A stretch of 64,000 nucleotides of DNA from DATEDA01 sp963789885 (GCA_963789885.1 CAWBNB010000010.1:124001-188000), one strand, 5' to 3'; positions 17,565 through 26,785 are shown, counted from the stretch's first letter. Numbers and translations are program-made. Notes: a model not told the origin generated them from the letters alone.

Positions 17565-18530
17565 CTACTGCGGCTTCACTCCGGCCGCCGCGAGGAGACG
17601 CTTGTTGACTTCGATCTCCTCGCGGATGAAGCGCGAGAATTCCTCCGGCGACATTTCCAGCGTGTCGTTCCCGAGGTTGAGGAGCTTCTCCCGCACGCCC
17701 GGATCGGCGACCGCCTTGCGCACGTCGGCGTTGATCTTGAGCACCAGGTCACGCGACATGCCGGACGGTCCCCAGAGCCCGAACCACAGCACCGATTCGG
17801 CGCCCTTCACGCCCGCTTCGGCAGTGGTCGGCAGCTCCGGGATCTGGGGGTTCCGCTTGGCGGAGCTCACTGCCAGCGCATGCAGCTTGCCGCTGCGGAT
17901 GTTCGAGAGCCCGGCCGAGATCGGCGCCCAGTAGCAGTCGACCGATCCGCCGAGGATCGCCGCGACGACCTCGGGCGTGCCCTTGAACGGCACCACCGTG
18001 GCGGTGATGCCGGCCTGGGCGAGCAGCTTCTCGGTGTTGAGGTGCGTGCCGCTCCCCACGCCCGCGTGGCCGAAGTTGAGCTTCCCGGGGTTGGCTTTGG
18101 CGTAAGCGACAAGGTCGGCAAGGGTCTTGATCGGCGAGCCGGCGGCGACGACCAGGACGTTCGGCTGCACCGCGAGCGGCGCGATGTCGGTGAAGTCCTT
18201 GACGGTGTCGTACGGCAGGTTCGCGTACATCGCCGGGTTCACCGAGTGCGCCGCCGAATTGATGAGCAGCGTGTAGCCGTCCGGTGCCGCCTTGGCCACC
18301 ACCGCCGAGCCGATCGCGCCGCCTGCGCCGGAGCGGTTCTCGGCGATCACCGGGTGGCCCCAGTACTCCGCGAGCTTCGCGCTCACGATCCGTCCGACGA
18401 TGTCGGTGGCGCTGCCGGGAGTGAACGAGATGATCATGCGGACCGGCTTCGTCGGAAAGTCCTGGGCGAAGGCGGGCCCCGTGCAGACGGCGAGCGCCGC
18501 GACAAGGGTGCTGACGATCGAATTCTTCAT
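17565..18530 (-). CDS. Tripartite tricarboxylate transporter (Bug) substrate-binding protein
   Basis: Periplasmic binding protein, 321 aa. The signal peptide ends FAQDF (about residue 22); FPTKPVRMIISFTPGSATD and VIAENRSGAGGAIG match the family, although the usual PPGG loop reads TPGS. GKLNFGHAGVGSGTHL is the second domain segment, and it ends AGVKPQ. AGGAG precedes ATG 18530 on the minus strand. It converges with the propeller gene and is divergent from the TAXI binding-protein gene, 119 bp apart. It has no adjacent TctA/TctB or catabolic partner on its own strand. Confidence 0.92.
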   Translation of the reverse strand: MKNSIVSTLVAALAVCTGPAFAQDFPTKPVRMIISFTPGSATDIVGRIVSAKLAEYWGHPVIAENRSGAGGAIGSAVVAKAAPDGYTLLINSAAHSVNPAMYANLPYDTVKDFTDIAPLAVQPNVLVVAAGSPIKTLADLVAYAKANPGKLNFGHAGVGSGTHLNTEKLLAQAGITATVVPFKGTPEVVAAILGGSVDCYWAPISAGLSNIRSGKLHALAVSSAKRNPQIPELPTTAEAGVKGAESVLWFGLWGPSGMSRDLVLKINADVRKAVADPGVREKLLNLGNDTLEMSPEEFSRFIREEIEVNKRLLAAAGVKPQ

Positions 18531-18611
18531 GGTTGGCTCCTCTTCTGGAGTCGCGATCTTACCTGCGGCGACCCGCGTCGCGCGAGCGCAGCGCGTGCGC
18601 CGACCGCCGGT

Positions 18612-18620
18612 TGCTATACT
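18612..18620 (+). promoter_or_regulatory. Extended -10 promoter candidate (TGCTATACT)
   Basis: TG-n-TATACT, an extended -10 sigma-70-type element, lies 30 bp before ATG 18650 in a GC-rich background. It would drive the TAXI-TRAP/UbiD block downstream. No clear -35 box is visible, which is tolerated by extended -10 promoters. Confidence 0.4.
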
Positions 18621-18649
18621 CCGCCTCCGCTTCCCAGGAGGAGGATGCG

Positions 18650-19600
18650 ATGAGGTCACTCGCGATCGTCGCAGGGATCGGCGCGCTCGTCGCGCTCGGT
18701 CCCGCACCCGCCCAGACGCTCGGCATCGGCACCGCGCCGCAGGGCTCGATCGGCTACAACATGGGCTCGGCGATCGCTAAGGTGATCGCCGAGACCGAGA
18801 AGCTGCAGAGCCGGGTGCAGCCCTACTCCGGCTCGAGCGCGATCCTGCCGCTCGTCAACTCGGGCGAGCTCGACCTCACGGTCTGCAACGTGCTCGAGGC
18901 GCAGGAGGCGGCGCACGGCGAAGGGCCGTACAACGGCCGCAGGCAGCCGAACGTGCGCGTGCTCGCGGTGATCTTCCCGATCTACTCCAGCATCTTCGTG
19001 CGGAAGGACTCGCCGATCCAGTCGATCGCCGAGCTCAGGGGCAAGCGCCTCCCCTACGGCTATACCGCGCAGCTCACGCTCAACCGCGTGGTCGACGCGA
19101 TCCTCGCGACCGGCGGGCTCACCGGCAAGGACATCGTCCCGGTGCTGGTCCCGAACGTGATCCGCGGCGTCGACGACTTCGCCGAGGGCAAGGCGGACGG
19201 CGGCTTCTTCGCCCTCGGCGCAGCCAAGGTGTCCGAGATCGACAAGTCGGTCGGCGGCATCCGCTACCTGCCGGTGTCGGACGATCCGGCGGCAGTAGCG
19301 GCCATGCAGAAAATCATGCAGTACGCGTACGTGACGACGGTGAACCCTTCGCCTGCCTTCGCCGGCCTCGCCGGGCCGACCAAGCTGATGGCGTACGACT
19401 ACCTCGTGGTCGCGGGCAGCCACGTCAAGGACGACATCGCGTACCGGATCGCGAAAGCGATGTACGAGAACAAGCCGAAGCTCGTCGAGAGCCTGCGCGC
19501 GTTCGGCGGGTTCAACCCGGACGGGATGTACAAGCAGATGCCGGCGCCGTTCCACCCCGGCTCCGAGAAGTTCTTCAAGGAAAAGGGCCTCAAGCAGTAG
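18650..19600 (+). CDS. TAXI-family TRAP transporter solute-binding protein
   Basis: Periplasmic binding protein of the TAXI class, 316 aa, which delivers a ligand to a fused TRAP permease. The signal peptide ends PAPAQTLG; the characteristic early TAXI region reads GIGTAPQGSIGYNMGSAIAK, followed by YSGSSAILPLVNSGELDL, AVIFPIYSSIFVRKDSPI and LRGKRLPYG. Ribosome site AGGAGGAG lies upstream of ATG 18650; a nearby out-of-frame ATG at 18645 is not used. The permease gene starts 5 bp after its stop, so they form one transcript. TAXI systems commonly import glutamate, 2-oxoglutarate or other small acids, but the ligand here is unknown. Confidence 0.92.
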   Translation: MRSLAIVAGIGALVALGPAPAQTLGIGTAPQGSIGYNMGSAIAKVIAETEKLQSRVQPYSGSSAILPLVNSGELDLTVCNVLEAQEAAHGEGPYNGRRQPNVRVLAVIFPIYSSIFVRKDSPIQSIAELRGKRLPYGYTAQLTLNRVVDAILATGGLTGKDIVPVLVPNVIRGVDDFAEGKADGGFFALGAAKVSEIDKSVGGIRYLPVSDDPAAVAAMQKIMQYAYVTTVNPSPAFAGLAGPTKLMAYDYLVVAGSHVKDDIAYRIAKAMYENKPKLVESLRAFGGFNPDGMYKQMPAPFHPGSEKFFKEKGLKQ

Positions 19601-19605
19601 CCCAG

Positions 19606-21547
19606 ATGGTTAACGAGACGGCTGAGGCGTCCATCGCAAGCCCTCAGCCTGCCGGCGCCCCGCGCCCCTGGGCACGCACGATCCCCGCCTTGCAAACGGC
19701 ACTCGTCGCCTGCGTTGTCGGGTGGGTGCTGGACCTGCCGCAGAAGGCGGGCGTCGCGCTCTACACCGAGCAGTTCCTCCTCGCCGTCCTCGGACTCGCG
19801 CTTGCGCTCTGCTTCCTGACCGCGCCGGCGAGCGAGCGGTTCAGGGGCCGCGTGTCGTGGTGGGACGCGGTCGCCGCGTTCCTCGGGCTCGCACTCTGCC
19901 TGTGGCTCGCCTGGCGCTATCCGGAGCTCGTCACCGAACTCGCGAGCCGCCCGCTCGACGGCATCCTGATGTCCGCGGCGCTCGCGCTGCTCGTGCTCGA
20001 AGGCACCCGGCGCATGACCGGCTTCTCGCTCGTCGGCTTCACGCTCGCCGGCGTCGTCTACGCCATGCTCGGCCATCACCTGCCCGGCGTGTTCCAGGCG
20101 CGGCCGGTCGACTTCACGCGCCTCGTCGTCTACCTCGGCCTCGACACCAACGCCCTCCTCGGCACGTCGCTCAACATCGCGGTGATCGTGGTGGTGCCGT
20201 TCATCCTGCTCGGGACGGTGCTCAGCCGCTGCGGCGGTTCGGAGTTCTTCACCGACCTCGCGATGGCCTGGATGGGACGCTACCGCGGCGGCGCGGCGAA
20301 GATCGCGGTCGCGGGGTCGGCGTTCTTCGGCATGATCTCCGGCAGCGCGGTCGCGAACGTCTCGGCGGTCGGCGTCGTCACCATCCCGCTGATGAAGCGC
20401 TCGGGCTTCCCGGCGCAGATCGCCGCGGCGATCGAGGCGGTGGGCTCGACCGGCGGACAGCTGATGCCGCCAGTGATGGGCGCGGCGGCCTTCCTGATGG
20501 CCGAGGTCCTGCAGGTGCCCTACGTCGCGGTGATGGTCGCCGCGATCATTCCGGCGTTCCTCTACTACCTCGCTCTCTTCTTCCAGGTCGACCTGGAGGC
20601 CGCGAAGCGGGGCATCCGAGGCGAGCCTGCGGCGCGCGCCGCGCGGACGCTCCCGGTCCTGAGGGCGGGCTGGTATTTCCCCCTGCCGTTCGGGTTGCTC
20701 GTGTACGCGCTGGTCGTGTGGAACTGGCGCGCGGAGTACGCCGCGCTCGCCGCGGCCGCGGTGCTGATCGCGTGCTCGCTCGCGTTCGGCTACAAGGGCG
20801 AGCGCGTGCCGCTGAAGGGGATGGTGAAGGCGATCGTCGCCACCGGTGGCGCGGTGGTGGATCTGATCCTGATCTGCGCGGTCGCCGGGATGTTCATCGG
20901 CATCCTGAACATCACCGGGCTCGCCTTTGGGATGACGCTGCAGCTCCTCGCGATCACCGGCGAGAGCCTGCCGTGGCTGCTCGTGCTCACTGCGGTAATG
21001 GCGATCCTGCTCGGCCTCGGCCTCCCCACGGTCGGCGTCTACATCATCATGGCGACGCTGATCGCGCCTGCACTCGTCAAGGTCGGCATCGCGCCGATGG
21101 CGGCGCACATGTTCCTGCTCTACTTCGGGATCATGTCGATGGTGACGCCGCCGGTTGCACTGTCGGCGTTCGCGGCCGCGAACATCGCGGGGGCCGACGT
21201 CGACAAGACCGGCTGGACCGCGACGCGCATCGGTTGGGCGGCATACATCGTGCCGTTCCTGTTCGTGCTTTCACCGAGCCTGCTGATGCAGGGCAATCCG
21301 CTCGTCATCGTCTGGGCGGTCGTGACCGCCGCCGTCGGGATCTGGCTCGGGCACACTCGGGGTGGTCGGGTTCTTCTACGCGCCGATCCCGCTGCTGCGG
21401 CGCGCCCTCTTCATCGCCGCTGGCGTGCTGACGCTCATTCCCGCCGACATGTTCCCCGGGGCGATCTACACTGACGTCGTCGGCCTCGTGCTCGGCGCGG
21501 CATTGCTCGCACGCGAGCTCGGCTTCCTGCGCGCGCGGCGCACCTGA
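19606..21547 (+). CDS. TRAP transporter fused permease (DctQ-DctM type), C-terminus frameshifted near 21350
   Basis: Integral inner-membrane permease partnered with the TAXI protein upstream, importing its ligand with a sodium or proton gradient. The N-terminal third (about residues 20-150) is DctQ-like with several membrane helices; the rest is DctM-like, with conserved GSAVANVSAVG, GGQLMPPVMGAAAF, GLGLPTVGVYI and MVTPPVALSAFAAANIAGA. In the starting frame it ends out of family register at 21474, but a +1 shift at about 21349-21361 continues GTLGVVGFFYAPIPLLRRALF, a final hydrophobic segment, to a stop at 21547. The repaired protein is about 646 aa. The shift lies in a CTCGGGCACACTCGGGG run and may be a read error. 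Confidence 0.88.
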
Positions 21548-21553
21548 GAGAGC

Positions 21554-22903
21554 ATGCACAGCCAGTCGGTTCGCGCCTACCTCGCACAGCTGGAGCGTCG
21601 CGGCTGGCTGAGGCCGGTCGCCGAGGCGGTCGAACCGAGGTTCGAGATCTCGGCGCATCTTTGCCTCGTCGGCGCCGGCGCGGCGCTCCGGTTCGACCGG
21701 GTTGTCGGGCATCGCATGCGCGTGTTCGGCAACCTGCTCTGCGACCGCGAGCGGATCGCGCTCGGGCTCGGGACCACGGTCGCCGGGCTGCAAAAGCGGA
21801 TCGTCACCGCGATCGACGCGCCGGTCGCCCCGCGGCTCGTCCGCGCGGCGCCCTGCCAGGCCGTCGCGATGGAGCGGCCGGACCTCGCGACGCTCCCGAT
21901 CCCCACGTTCTTCGAGCACGAGACCGGGCCGTACCTCACGGCCGGCGCGATCGTGGCGCGCGATCCGGAATCGGGTCGCGGCAACCTTTCGTTCGCGCGG
22001 CTGAAACCCCTCGGCGGAAACCGCGCGTTCATCGGGATCGCGCCGAACCACCACCTGGCGATCTTCGCGCGGCGCGCGCAAGGCGCCGGAAGGCGGTTGC
22101 CGATCGCGGTGACGCTCGGCAACCACCCCGCCGTGCTCGTCGCCGCCGCGCTGTACCTCGGCGAAGGCGAGGACGAGCTGCATGTCGCCGGCGCGCTGCT
22201 CGGACGTCCGATCGAGGCCGCGCGAACAGCGAACGGCGGGCTCGAGGTCCCAGCGCAGTGCGAGATCGTCCTTGAAGGCGAGATCGACGCCGCATCGCCA
22301 GTCGAGGAAGGCCCGGTGTCGGAGTACCACGGCATGTACGAGGACTATGGCGCGGGCTACCTCGTCGAGTTTAGCCGTCTGACGCGCCGCCGCGACGCCA
22401 TGCTCCAAGTGATCCAGCCCGGCTCCTACCCAGAACACGTCTGGATCGGCGGCGAGGCGATCGCCGCCTCGCTCTTCCGTCGCCTGCGCCCGCGCTTCCC
22501 CAATCTTCGCGCCGTGGCGATCACGCCGGGGGGCGCCGGCCGTTTGCACGCCGTCGCAAGCCTCGGCGAGCCACGCGCGGGCGACGCACGGCGTCTGATC
22601 GAAGCGACCTGGGAGGCGGTCCGCCTCGTCAAGCTCGTCACGGTGGTCGACGCGGACGTCGATCCGTGGGATCCGCTGCACGTGGAGTGGTCGCTGGCGA
22701 CCCGGATGCAGGCCGATCGCGACCTCGTCGTCGCCGCCGGTGCGCCGACCAACCGGTCCGATCCGCTCCAGGACGACGTGCGGATCGCCAAGCTCGGCAT
22801 CGACGCGACACGCAAGCCCGCTGACCGCGACGACTGGCGTCTCGCGGCGCCGCCGGACGCCGTGCTGCGTCGGATCCAGCGTAGAATTTCCGGACGATCA
22901 TGA
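21554..22903 (+). CDS. UbiD family decarboxylase
   Basis: Prenylated-FMN-dependent (de)carboxylase, 449 aa. EGPVSEYHGMYEDYGAGY (about residues 253-270) holds the two glutamates five positions apart that match the catalytic E-G-P-x-x-E of Fdc1/UbiD; an Arg-containing GNLSFARLKPLGGNR stretch (about 143-157) fits the prFMN-binding arginine region, and DADVDPWDPLHVEWSLATRMQ is a typical C-terminal segment. Members decarboxylate aromatic or alpha,beta-unsaturated acids. No UbiX prenyltransferase gene is in the window, so cofactor must be supplied elsewhere. It follows the TRAP permease by 6 bp and overlaps the desaturase start by 4 bp (ATGA), indicating tight coupling. The substrate is probably the acid imported by a flanking TRAP system, which is inference. 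Confidence 0.9.
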   Translation: MHSQSVRAYLAQLERRGWLRPVAEAVEPRFEISAHLCLVGAGAALRFDRVVGHRMRVFGNLLCDRERIALGLGTTVAGLQKRIVTAIDAPVAPRLVRAAPCQAVAMERPDLATLPIPTFFEHETGPYLTAGAIVARDPESGRGNLSFARLKPLGGNRAFIGIAPNHHLAIFARRAQGAGRRLPIAVTLGNHPAVLVAAALYLGEGEDELHVAGALLGRPIEAARTANGGLEVPAQCEIVLEGEIDAASPVEEGPVSEYHGMYEDYGAGYLVEFSRLTRRRDAMLQVIQPGSYPEHVWIGGEAIAASLFRRLRPRFPNLRAVAITPGGAGRLHAVASLGEPRAGDARRLIEATWEAVRLVKLVTVVDADVDPWDPLHVEWSLATRMQADRDLVVAAGAPTNRSDPLQDDVRIAKLGIDATRKPADRDDWRLAAPPDAVLRRIQRRISGRS

Positions 22904-23802
22904 GCGCGATCGCTCGGACCTTCTTCCGCTACGACGGCCCCACGTGGCTCGTCGCGATCGTGCTGTACGGCGGCTGGGCGGCGCTGATCTGGTATCACGC
23001 GAGGCTGCCGTGGTGGGTGATCGCGCCGCTCGGCACCTACCTCGTCGCCTGGCATTTCTCGCTGCAGCACGAGGCGGTCCACTCGTTCCTCTCCGCCCCG
23101 CGCTGGCTGCGCTGGGCGGTGGTGATGCCGCCGCTCGGGCTGTGGCTGCCGTTCCCGCTCTACTACGAGGCGCACCGGAAGCATCACCAGAACACCCACC
23201 TCACCGAGCCCGGCGTCGACACCGAGTCGTTCTACGTCCGCCGCGCCGACTGGGCGGCGATGCACCCGGCGCGGAAAGCCCTCCTCCTCGCCAACCAGAC
23301 GCTCGCCGGCCGGGTCCTCCTCGGGCCGGTGCTGCGACTCGAGAAGCTCGTGCGGCTGGAGACCGCGCGGCTCGCCCGGGGCGACTTCGCGCACGTCCCG
23401 CACTGGATCGTGCACGCGGTGCTGCTGGCGGGGCTCTTCTGGTTCATCTCGTCGGCCGCAGGCATGCCGTGGTGGCAGTACGTGCTGCTCATCGCCTGGC
23501 CGGCGTTCGGCCTGGGCTGGGTACGCTCCTTCATCGAACACCGCTACGGCACGCGCCCCGGCGAGCGCACCGCGATCACCGAATCGGGCCCGTTCTGGAG
23601 CCTCCTCTTCCTCAACAACAACCTGCACGCCGCACATCACCTGCACCCGAAGATGGCGTGGTGGCGGCTGCCGGCCTACTGGCGCGCGAATAGCGCCAAG
23701 CTCCTCGCGCACAACGGCGGCTACTTCTTTGCAGGCTACGGCGAGATCGCGCGCCGCTGGCTGTTCGAACCGGTGTTCGTTCCGGCCCATCCGCGCTGGT
23801 GA
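22900..23802 (+). CDS. Membrane fatty acid desaturase/hydroxylase family protein
   Basis: Integral-membrane di-iron enzyme, 300 aa. The three histidine clusters are present: HEAVH (about residues 57-61), HRKHH (about 93-97) and HAAHHLHP (about 245-252), interspersed with hydrophobic segments. Such proteins desaturate or hydroxylate acyl chains or other apolar substrates using O2 and electrons from a ferredoxin or cytochrome; no electron-transfer partner is adjacent. The ATGA overlap with the UbiD-type decarboxylase gene suggests a linked pathway: the product of one enzyme could be oxidised by the other. A DctP gene follows after 39 bp. A lipid desaturase unrelated to the decarboxylase is the alternative. 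Confidence 0.88.
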   Translation: MSAIARTFFRYDGPTWLVAIVLYGGWAALIWYHARLPWWVIAPLGTYLVAWHFSLQHEAVHSFLSAPRWLRWAVVMPPLGLWLPFPLYYEAHRKHHQNTHLTEPGVDTESFYVRRADWAAMHPARKALLLANQTLAGRVLLGPVLRLEKLVRLETARLARGDFAHVPHWIVHAVLLAGLFWFISSAAGMPWWQYVLLIAWPAFGLGWVRSFIEHRYGTRPGERTAITESGPFWSLLFLNNNLHAAHHLHPKMAWWRLPAYWRANSAKLLAHNGGYFFAGYGEIARRWLFEPVFVPAHPRW

Positions 23803-23841
23803 GTGCGGTCGGGCGTCGCGCTCAACTCACAGGAGAGGACA

Positions 23842-24861
23842 ATGAGGAAACTCGCCTTCGCCACGGCGGCAGCCGCCGCGATGCTTGCAGCGCCGGTCCC
23901 GGCGCAGACCGTGCTGAAGGCGCACTCGTTCTCGGGCCCGCAGGCGCCCGACCAGGCGCTCCATCTCTTCCCCTGGTCGGAAAAGATCAACAAGGCGGCG
24001 GGCGGCCGGCTGAAGATCGAGGTCTACACCAACATGCAGCTCGGCGGGAAACCCGCCGATCTCCCGCAGCAGCTCGACGACGGCGTCGTGGACATCATCT
24101 TCCACCTGCCCGGCTTCTCGCCGGGGCGCTTTCCAGGGATGGAGGGCACCGAGCTCGCGTTCACCAACGTCGGCGTCTCCGCCGGCCAGAGCCCGGCAGT
24201 GTACGAGTGGGCGAACCGCTGGCTGAAGGAGACCGAGTTCAAGGGCATGCGGATCCTCGCGATCCACGCCACGGACGCATCGATCCTTCACACCCGCGAC
24301 AAGGCGATCCGCACCCTGGACGACTTCAAGGGCGTGAAGCTGCGCGTGCCCGGGCGCTTCGTCGGCGAGGCGGCGAAGGCGCTCGGCGCGACCCCGGTCG
24401 GGATCCCGCTGCCGGGCGTGTACGAGGCGCTCGCGCGCGGCCAGGTCGACGGGATGTTCATCAACTGGGCGATCGTCCCCGCGTACCGCTTCTACGAGGT
24501 GACGAAGAACCACATGGAGACCCCGGTCTACCAGTCGCCGCTGATGACGCTGATGAGCCAGCGCTCGTACGACAAGCTCCCGCCCGATCTCCAGAAGCTG
24601 ATCGACGAGAACTCCGGGCTCGAGTACGCCAAGTACATCGGCAAGGTGTGGGACGGCCTGACCGAGGGCGCACGCAAACAGACGCGTGACAGCGGCGGCA
24701 ACATCTACACCCTCTCCGACCAGGAGCGCGCCCGGTGGGTCGCGGCCGTGGAGCCGGTCTACAGGATCTGGATCGAGGAGATGAACAAGCGCGGGCTGCC
24801 CGGGCAGAAGATGTTCGACGACCTGCTCGTCACCACCGCGAAGTACGGCCGCAAGTCCTAG
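23842..24861 (+). CDS. TRAP transporter DctP-type solute-binding protein
   Basis: Periplasmic binding protein, 339 aa. The signal peptide ends PVPAQTVLKAHSF, and LKAHSFSGPQAP is the usual first strand of DctP proteins. LDDFKGVKLRVPGRFVGEAAKALGA contains the conserved Arg that binds the ligand carboxylate, followed by VYEALARGQVDGM. GGAGAGG precedes ATG 23842. It is the first gene of a dctPQM set; its stop is followed by a 100-bp hairpin-rich gap before the permease genes. An organic acid ligand is likely; no more can be said. Confidence 0.92.
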   Translation: MRKLAFATAAAAAMLAAPVPAQTVLKAHSFSGPQAPDQALHLFPWSEKINKAAGGRLKIEVYTNMQLGGKPADLPQQLDDGVVDIIFHLPGFSPGRFPGMEGTELAFTNVGVSAGQSPAVYEWANRWLKETEFKGMRILAIHATDASILHTRDKAIRTLDDFKGVKLRVPGRFVGEAAKALGATPVGIPLPGVYEALARGQVDGMFINWAIVPAYRFYEVTKNHMETPVYQSPLMTLMSQRSYDKLPPDLQKLIDENSGLEYAKYIGKVWDGLTEGARKQTRDSGGNIYTLSDQERARWVAAVEPVYRIWIEEMNKRGLPGQKMFDDLLVTTAKYGRKS

Positions 24862-24867
24862 CGGGAG

Positions 24868-24957
24868 AGCCAATGCGGAACGCAGCGGCTTTCCTGAGTT
24901 TGGGGAGCACGAGGGGGTGTGGCCCCTCGTGTCGTGACACCTAGCCCGCACGCGGGC
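24868..24957 (+). repeat. Intercistronic hairpin element, copy A (with 32-bp dispersed core)
   Basis: Hairpin 1, with arms at 24868-24877 and 24881-24890 (AGCC..TGCG/CGCA..GGCT), begins 6 bp after the dctP-type stop. After 8 bp comes a 32-bp core (24899-24930) identical to 55620-55651; it holds hairpin 2, CACGAGGGG paired with CCCCTCGTG (9 bp, 6-base loop). A third small hairpin CCCG-CACG-CGGG lies at 24945-24956. The position between a binding-protein gene and its permease genes recalls REP-like elements that protect the upstream mRNA. No T-tract follows the hairpins. Confidence 0.6.
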
Positions 24958-24962
24958 CGGCG

Positions 24963-25472
24963 TTGGATCACCCGACGGCAGCTCCGGCGGGCGCGGCGCG
25001 GAACCTCCTCGGCCGCGTGTGCGAGCACGTGGCGGTGGCGGGCGGCGCAGCGCTGCTCGCCGCGATGGGGGTGCTGGTCGCCACCGTCGCCAGCGGCGCC
25101 TTCGGCCGGCCGGTCCTCGGCGACTCCGAGCTCGTCGAGTTCTTCTGCAGCGTCGCGGTGTTCGCGTTCCTGCCCTATTGCCAGCTCCGCGGCGCGAACG
25201 TCATCGTCGACTTCTTTAGCCGGCCGCTGCCTGCGCGCGCCCGTGACTGGCTCGACACCGTAATGGGGATCGCGTTCACGGGCGTGGCCGCGGTGCTCGC
25301 CTGGCGGCTCGCCGAAGGCGGGCTCACCGCGTACGAGCGCGCGAAGCGCAGCATGTTCCTGCAGCTGCCGGAATGGTGGGGCTACGCGATCGGCGTGGTC
25401 GCGATGGCGCTGTGGGTCGTCGTCTGTGCCTGGACGACGTACGAGAGCGTGCAGCGCGCGCGCAGCCGATGA
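24963..25472 (+). CDS. TRAP transporter small permease (DctQ type)
   Basis: A 169-aa protein with four predicted membrane helices: AVAGGAALLAAMGVLVATVA, FFCSVAVFAFLPYCQL, VMGIAFTGVAAVLAWRL and YAIGVVAMALWVVVCAW. ELVEFFCSVAVF and RGANVIVDFF fit the DctQ family. It stabilises the large permease in the inner membrane. The start is uncertain: TTG 24963 is the best in-frame choice. An ATG at 24873 is in the same frame but runs through the hairpin element and stops at 24944 before the conserved part, so the element may have displaced an original start. It overlaps the dctM-type gene by 4 bp. Confidence 0.87.
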   Translation: MDHPTAAPAGAARNLLGRVCEHVAVAGGAALLAAMGVLVATVASGAFGRPVLGDSELVEFFCSVAVFAFLPYCQLRGANVIVDFFSRPLPARARDWLDTVMGIAFTGVAAVLAWRLAEGGLTAYERAKRSMFLQLPEWWGYAIGVVAMALWVVVCAWTTYESVQRARSR

Positions 25473-26785
25473 CGCGCTTCGACATCGGCATCTGGATGTT
25501 CGTCGCGACGCTGGTCCTGATCGGCCTGCGCATGCCGGTCGCGGTCGCGATGCTGCTCGTCGGCGGTGCCGGCTACGCGGCGATCAACGGCGCCACGCCG
25601 CTCCTCAACACGCTGAAGACGATGACCTTCTCGAAGTTCGCCAACTACACGCTCTCGGTCATCCCGCTGTTCCTGCTGATGGGCGAGTTCGCGACCAAGG
25701 GCGGCATGAACGGCGCATTGTTTCGTGCTGCACGCGCCTGGTTCGGGCATTGGCGCGGCGGCCTGGCGGTGGCCACCATCGGCGGCTGCGCGGCGTTCGG
25801 CGCGATCTGCGGCTCCTCCCTCGCCACCGCGGCGACGATGTCGCAGGTTGCCGGGCCGGAGATGCGCAAGCTCGGCTATTCGCCGGCACTGTATACCGGC
25901 ACCCTGGCGGCGGGCGGCACGCTGGGGATCCTGATACCGCCATCGGTGATCCTGGTGATCTACGCGGTCTTCACCGAGCAGTCGATCGGCGTGCTGTTCG
26001 TGGCCGCCGTGATTCCCGGGCTGCTCGCCACGGTGCAGTACATGTTGGTGGTTCACCTGTACGTGCGCTTCGTCCCCGGTGCTGCCACGACAGCCGAGCA
26101 GACGCCTTGGCGACAGCGCCTTCCGGCTACCAGGGAGGCGTGGCCGGTGCTCGCGGTGTTTCTGCTGGTGGTAATCGGCATCTATCGCGGATGGTTCTCC
26201 GCCACCGAGGCCGCCGGCGTCGGCGCGTTCGCGACCATGGTGCTCGCGATGTGGCGCGGCGGCATGCGCTGGCCGGGGATCCGCGAGTCGCTACTTTCGG
26301 CCGGCGAAACGACCGCGATGATGTACCTCATCATGCTCTCCGCCGAGCTCTTCTCGGCCGCGCTCGCCTCCTCGCAGATGCCCGCCGAGCTCGCGCAGAA
26401 GGTGGTCGCGCTGCAGGCTTCCCCGGTCGTGGTCGTCGGCGTCATCCTGCTCATCTACTTCGTCCTCGGCTGCTTCATGGAATCGCTGGCGATGGTGCTG
26501 CTCACCCTGCCGGTGTTCATCCCGCTCGTCCTCTCGCTCGATCTCGGCTTGAGTCAGGGTGCGGTGCTGGTGTGGTTCGGCATCCTGGTACTGATAAGCG
26601 TCGAGGTCGGCATGATCAGCCCGCCGTTCGGGCTGAACCTGTTCCTCATCAACTCCATGGCGAAGGACGTCCCGATGAAGGAGACGTACAAAGGCGTCCT
26701 CGGCTTCTGTGCGATGGACGCGATCCGCCTCGCAGTGCTGCTCTTCTTTCCGGCGGTCGCGCTGTGGCTGCCGGGGTTGAAGTAA
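25469..26785 (+). CDS. TRAP transporter large permease (DctM type)
   Basis: Inner-membrane transport subunit, 438 aa, about twelve hydrophobic segments. Family motifs include VIPLFLLMGEFA, FGAICGSSLATAATM, GTLAAGGTLGILIPPSVILVIY and VGMISPPFGLNLFLIN. It drives import of the ligand captured by the DctP-type protein. The start overlaps the DctQ-type stop (ATGA), showing translational coupling. With the two preceding genes it makes a complete system, the second in an 8-kb co-directional block that also holds TAXI-TRAP, UbiD-type and desaturase genes. After the stop, 179 bp to the next gene shows no obvious structure. Confidence 0.93.
   Translation: MTRFDIGIWMFVATLVLIGLRMPVAVAMLLVGGAGYAAINGATPLLNTLKTMTFSKFANYTLSVIPLFLLMGEFATKGGMNGALFRAARAWFGHWRGGLAVATIGGCAAFGAICGSSLATAATMSQVAGPEMRKLGYSPALYTGTLAAGGTLGILIPPSVILVIYAVFTEQSIGVLFVAAVIPGLLATVQYMLVVHLYVRFVPGAATTAEQTPWRQRLPATREAWPVLAVFLLVVIGIYRGWFSATEAAGVGAFATMVLAMWRGGMRWPGIRESLLSAGETTAMMYLIMLSAELFSAALASSQMPAELAQKVVALQASPVVVVGVILLIYFVLGCFMESLAMVLLTLPVFIPLVLSLDLGLSQGAVLVWFGILVLISVEVGMISPPFGLNLFLINSMAKDVPMKETYKGVLGFCAMDAIRLAVLLFFPAVALWLPGLK

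Noticed and set aside
19399..21108. Minus-strand open frame of about 570 codons rich in His, Arg, Asp and Glu
   Set aside because: Exactly antisense to the TRAP permease; its composition is the complement of hydrophobic codons.
24873..24944. 23-codon ORF starting at ATG 24873
   Set aside because: Runs through the hairpin repeat and stops before the DctQ-type body; not a plausible protein.
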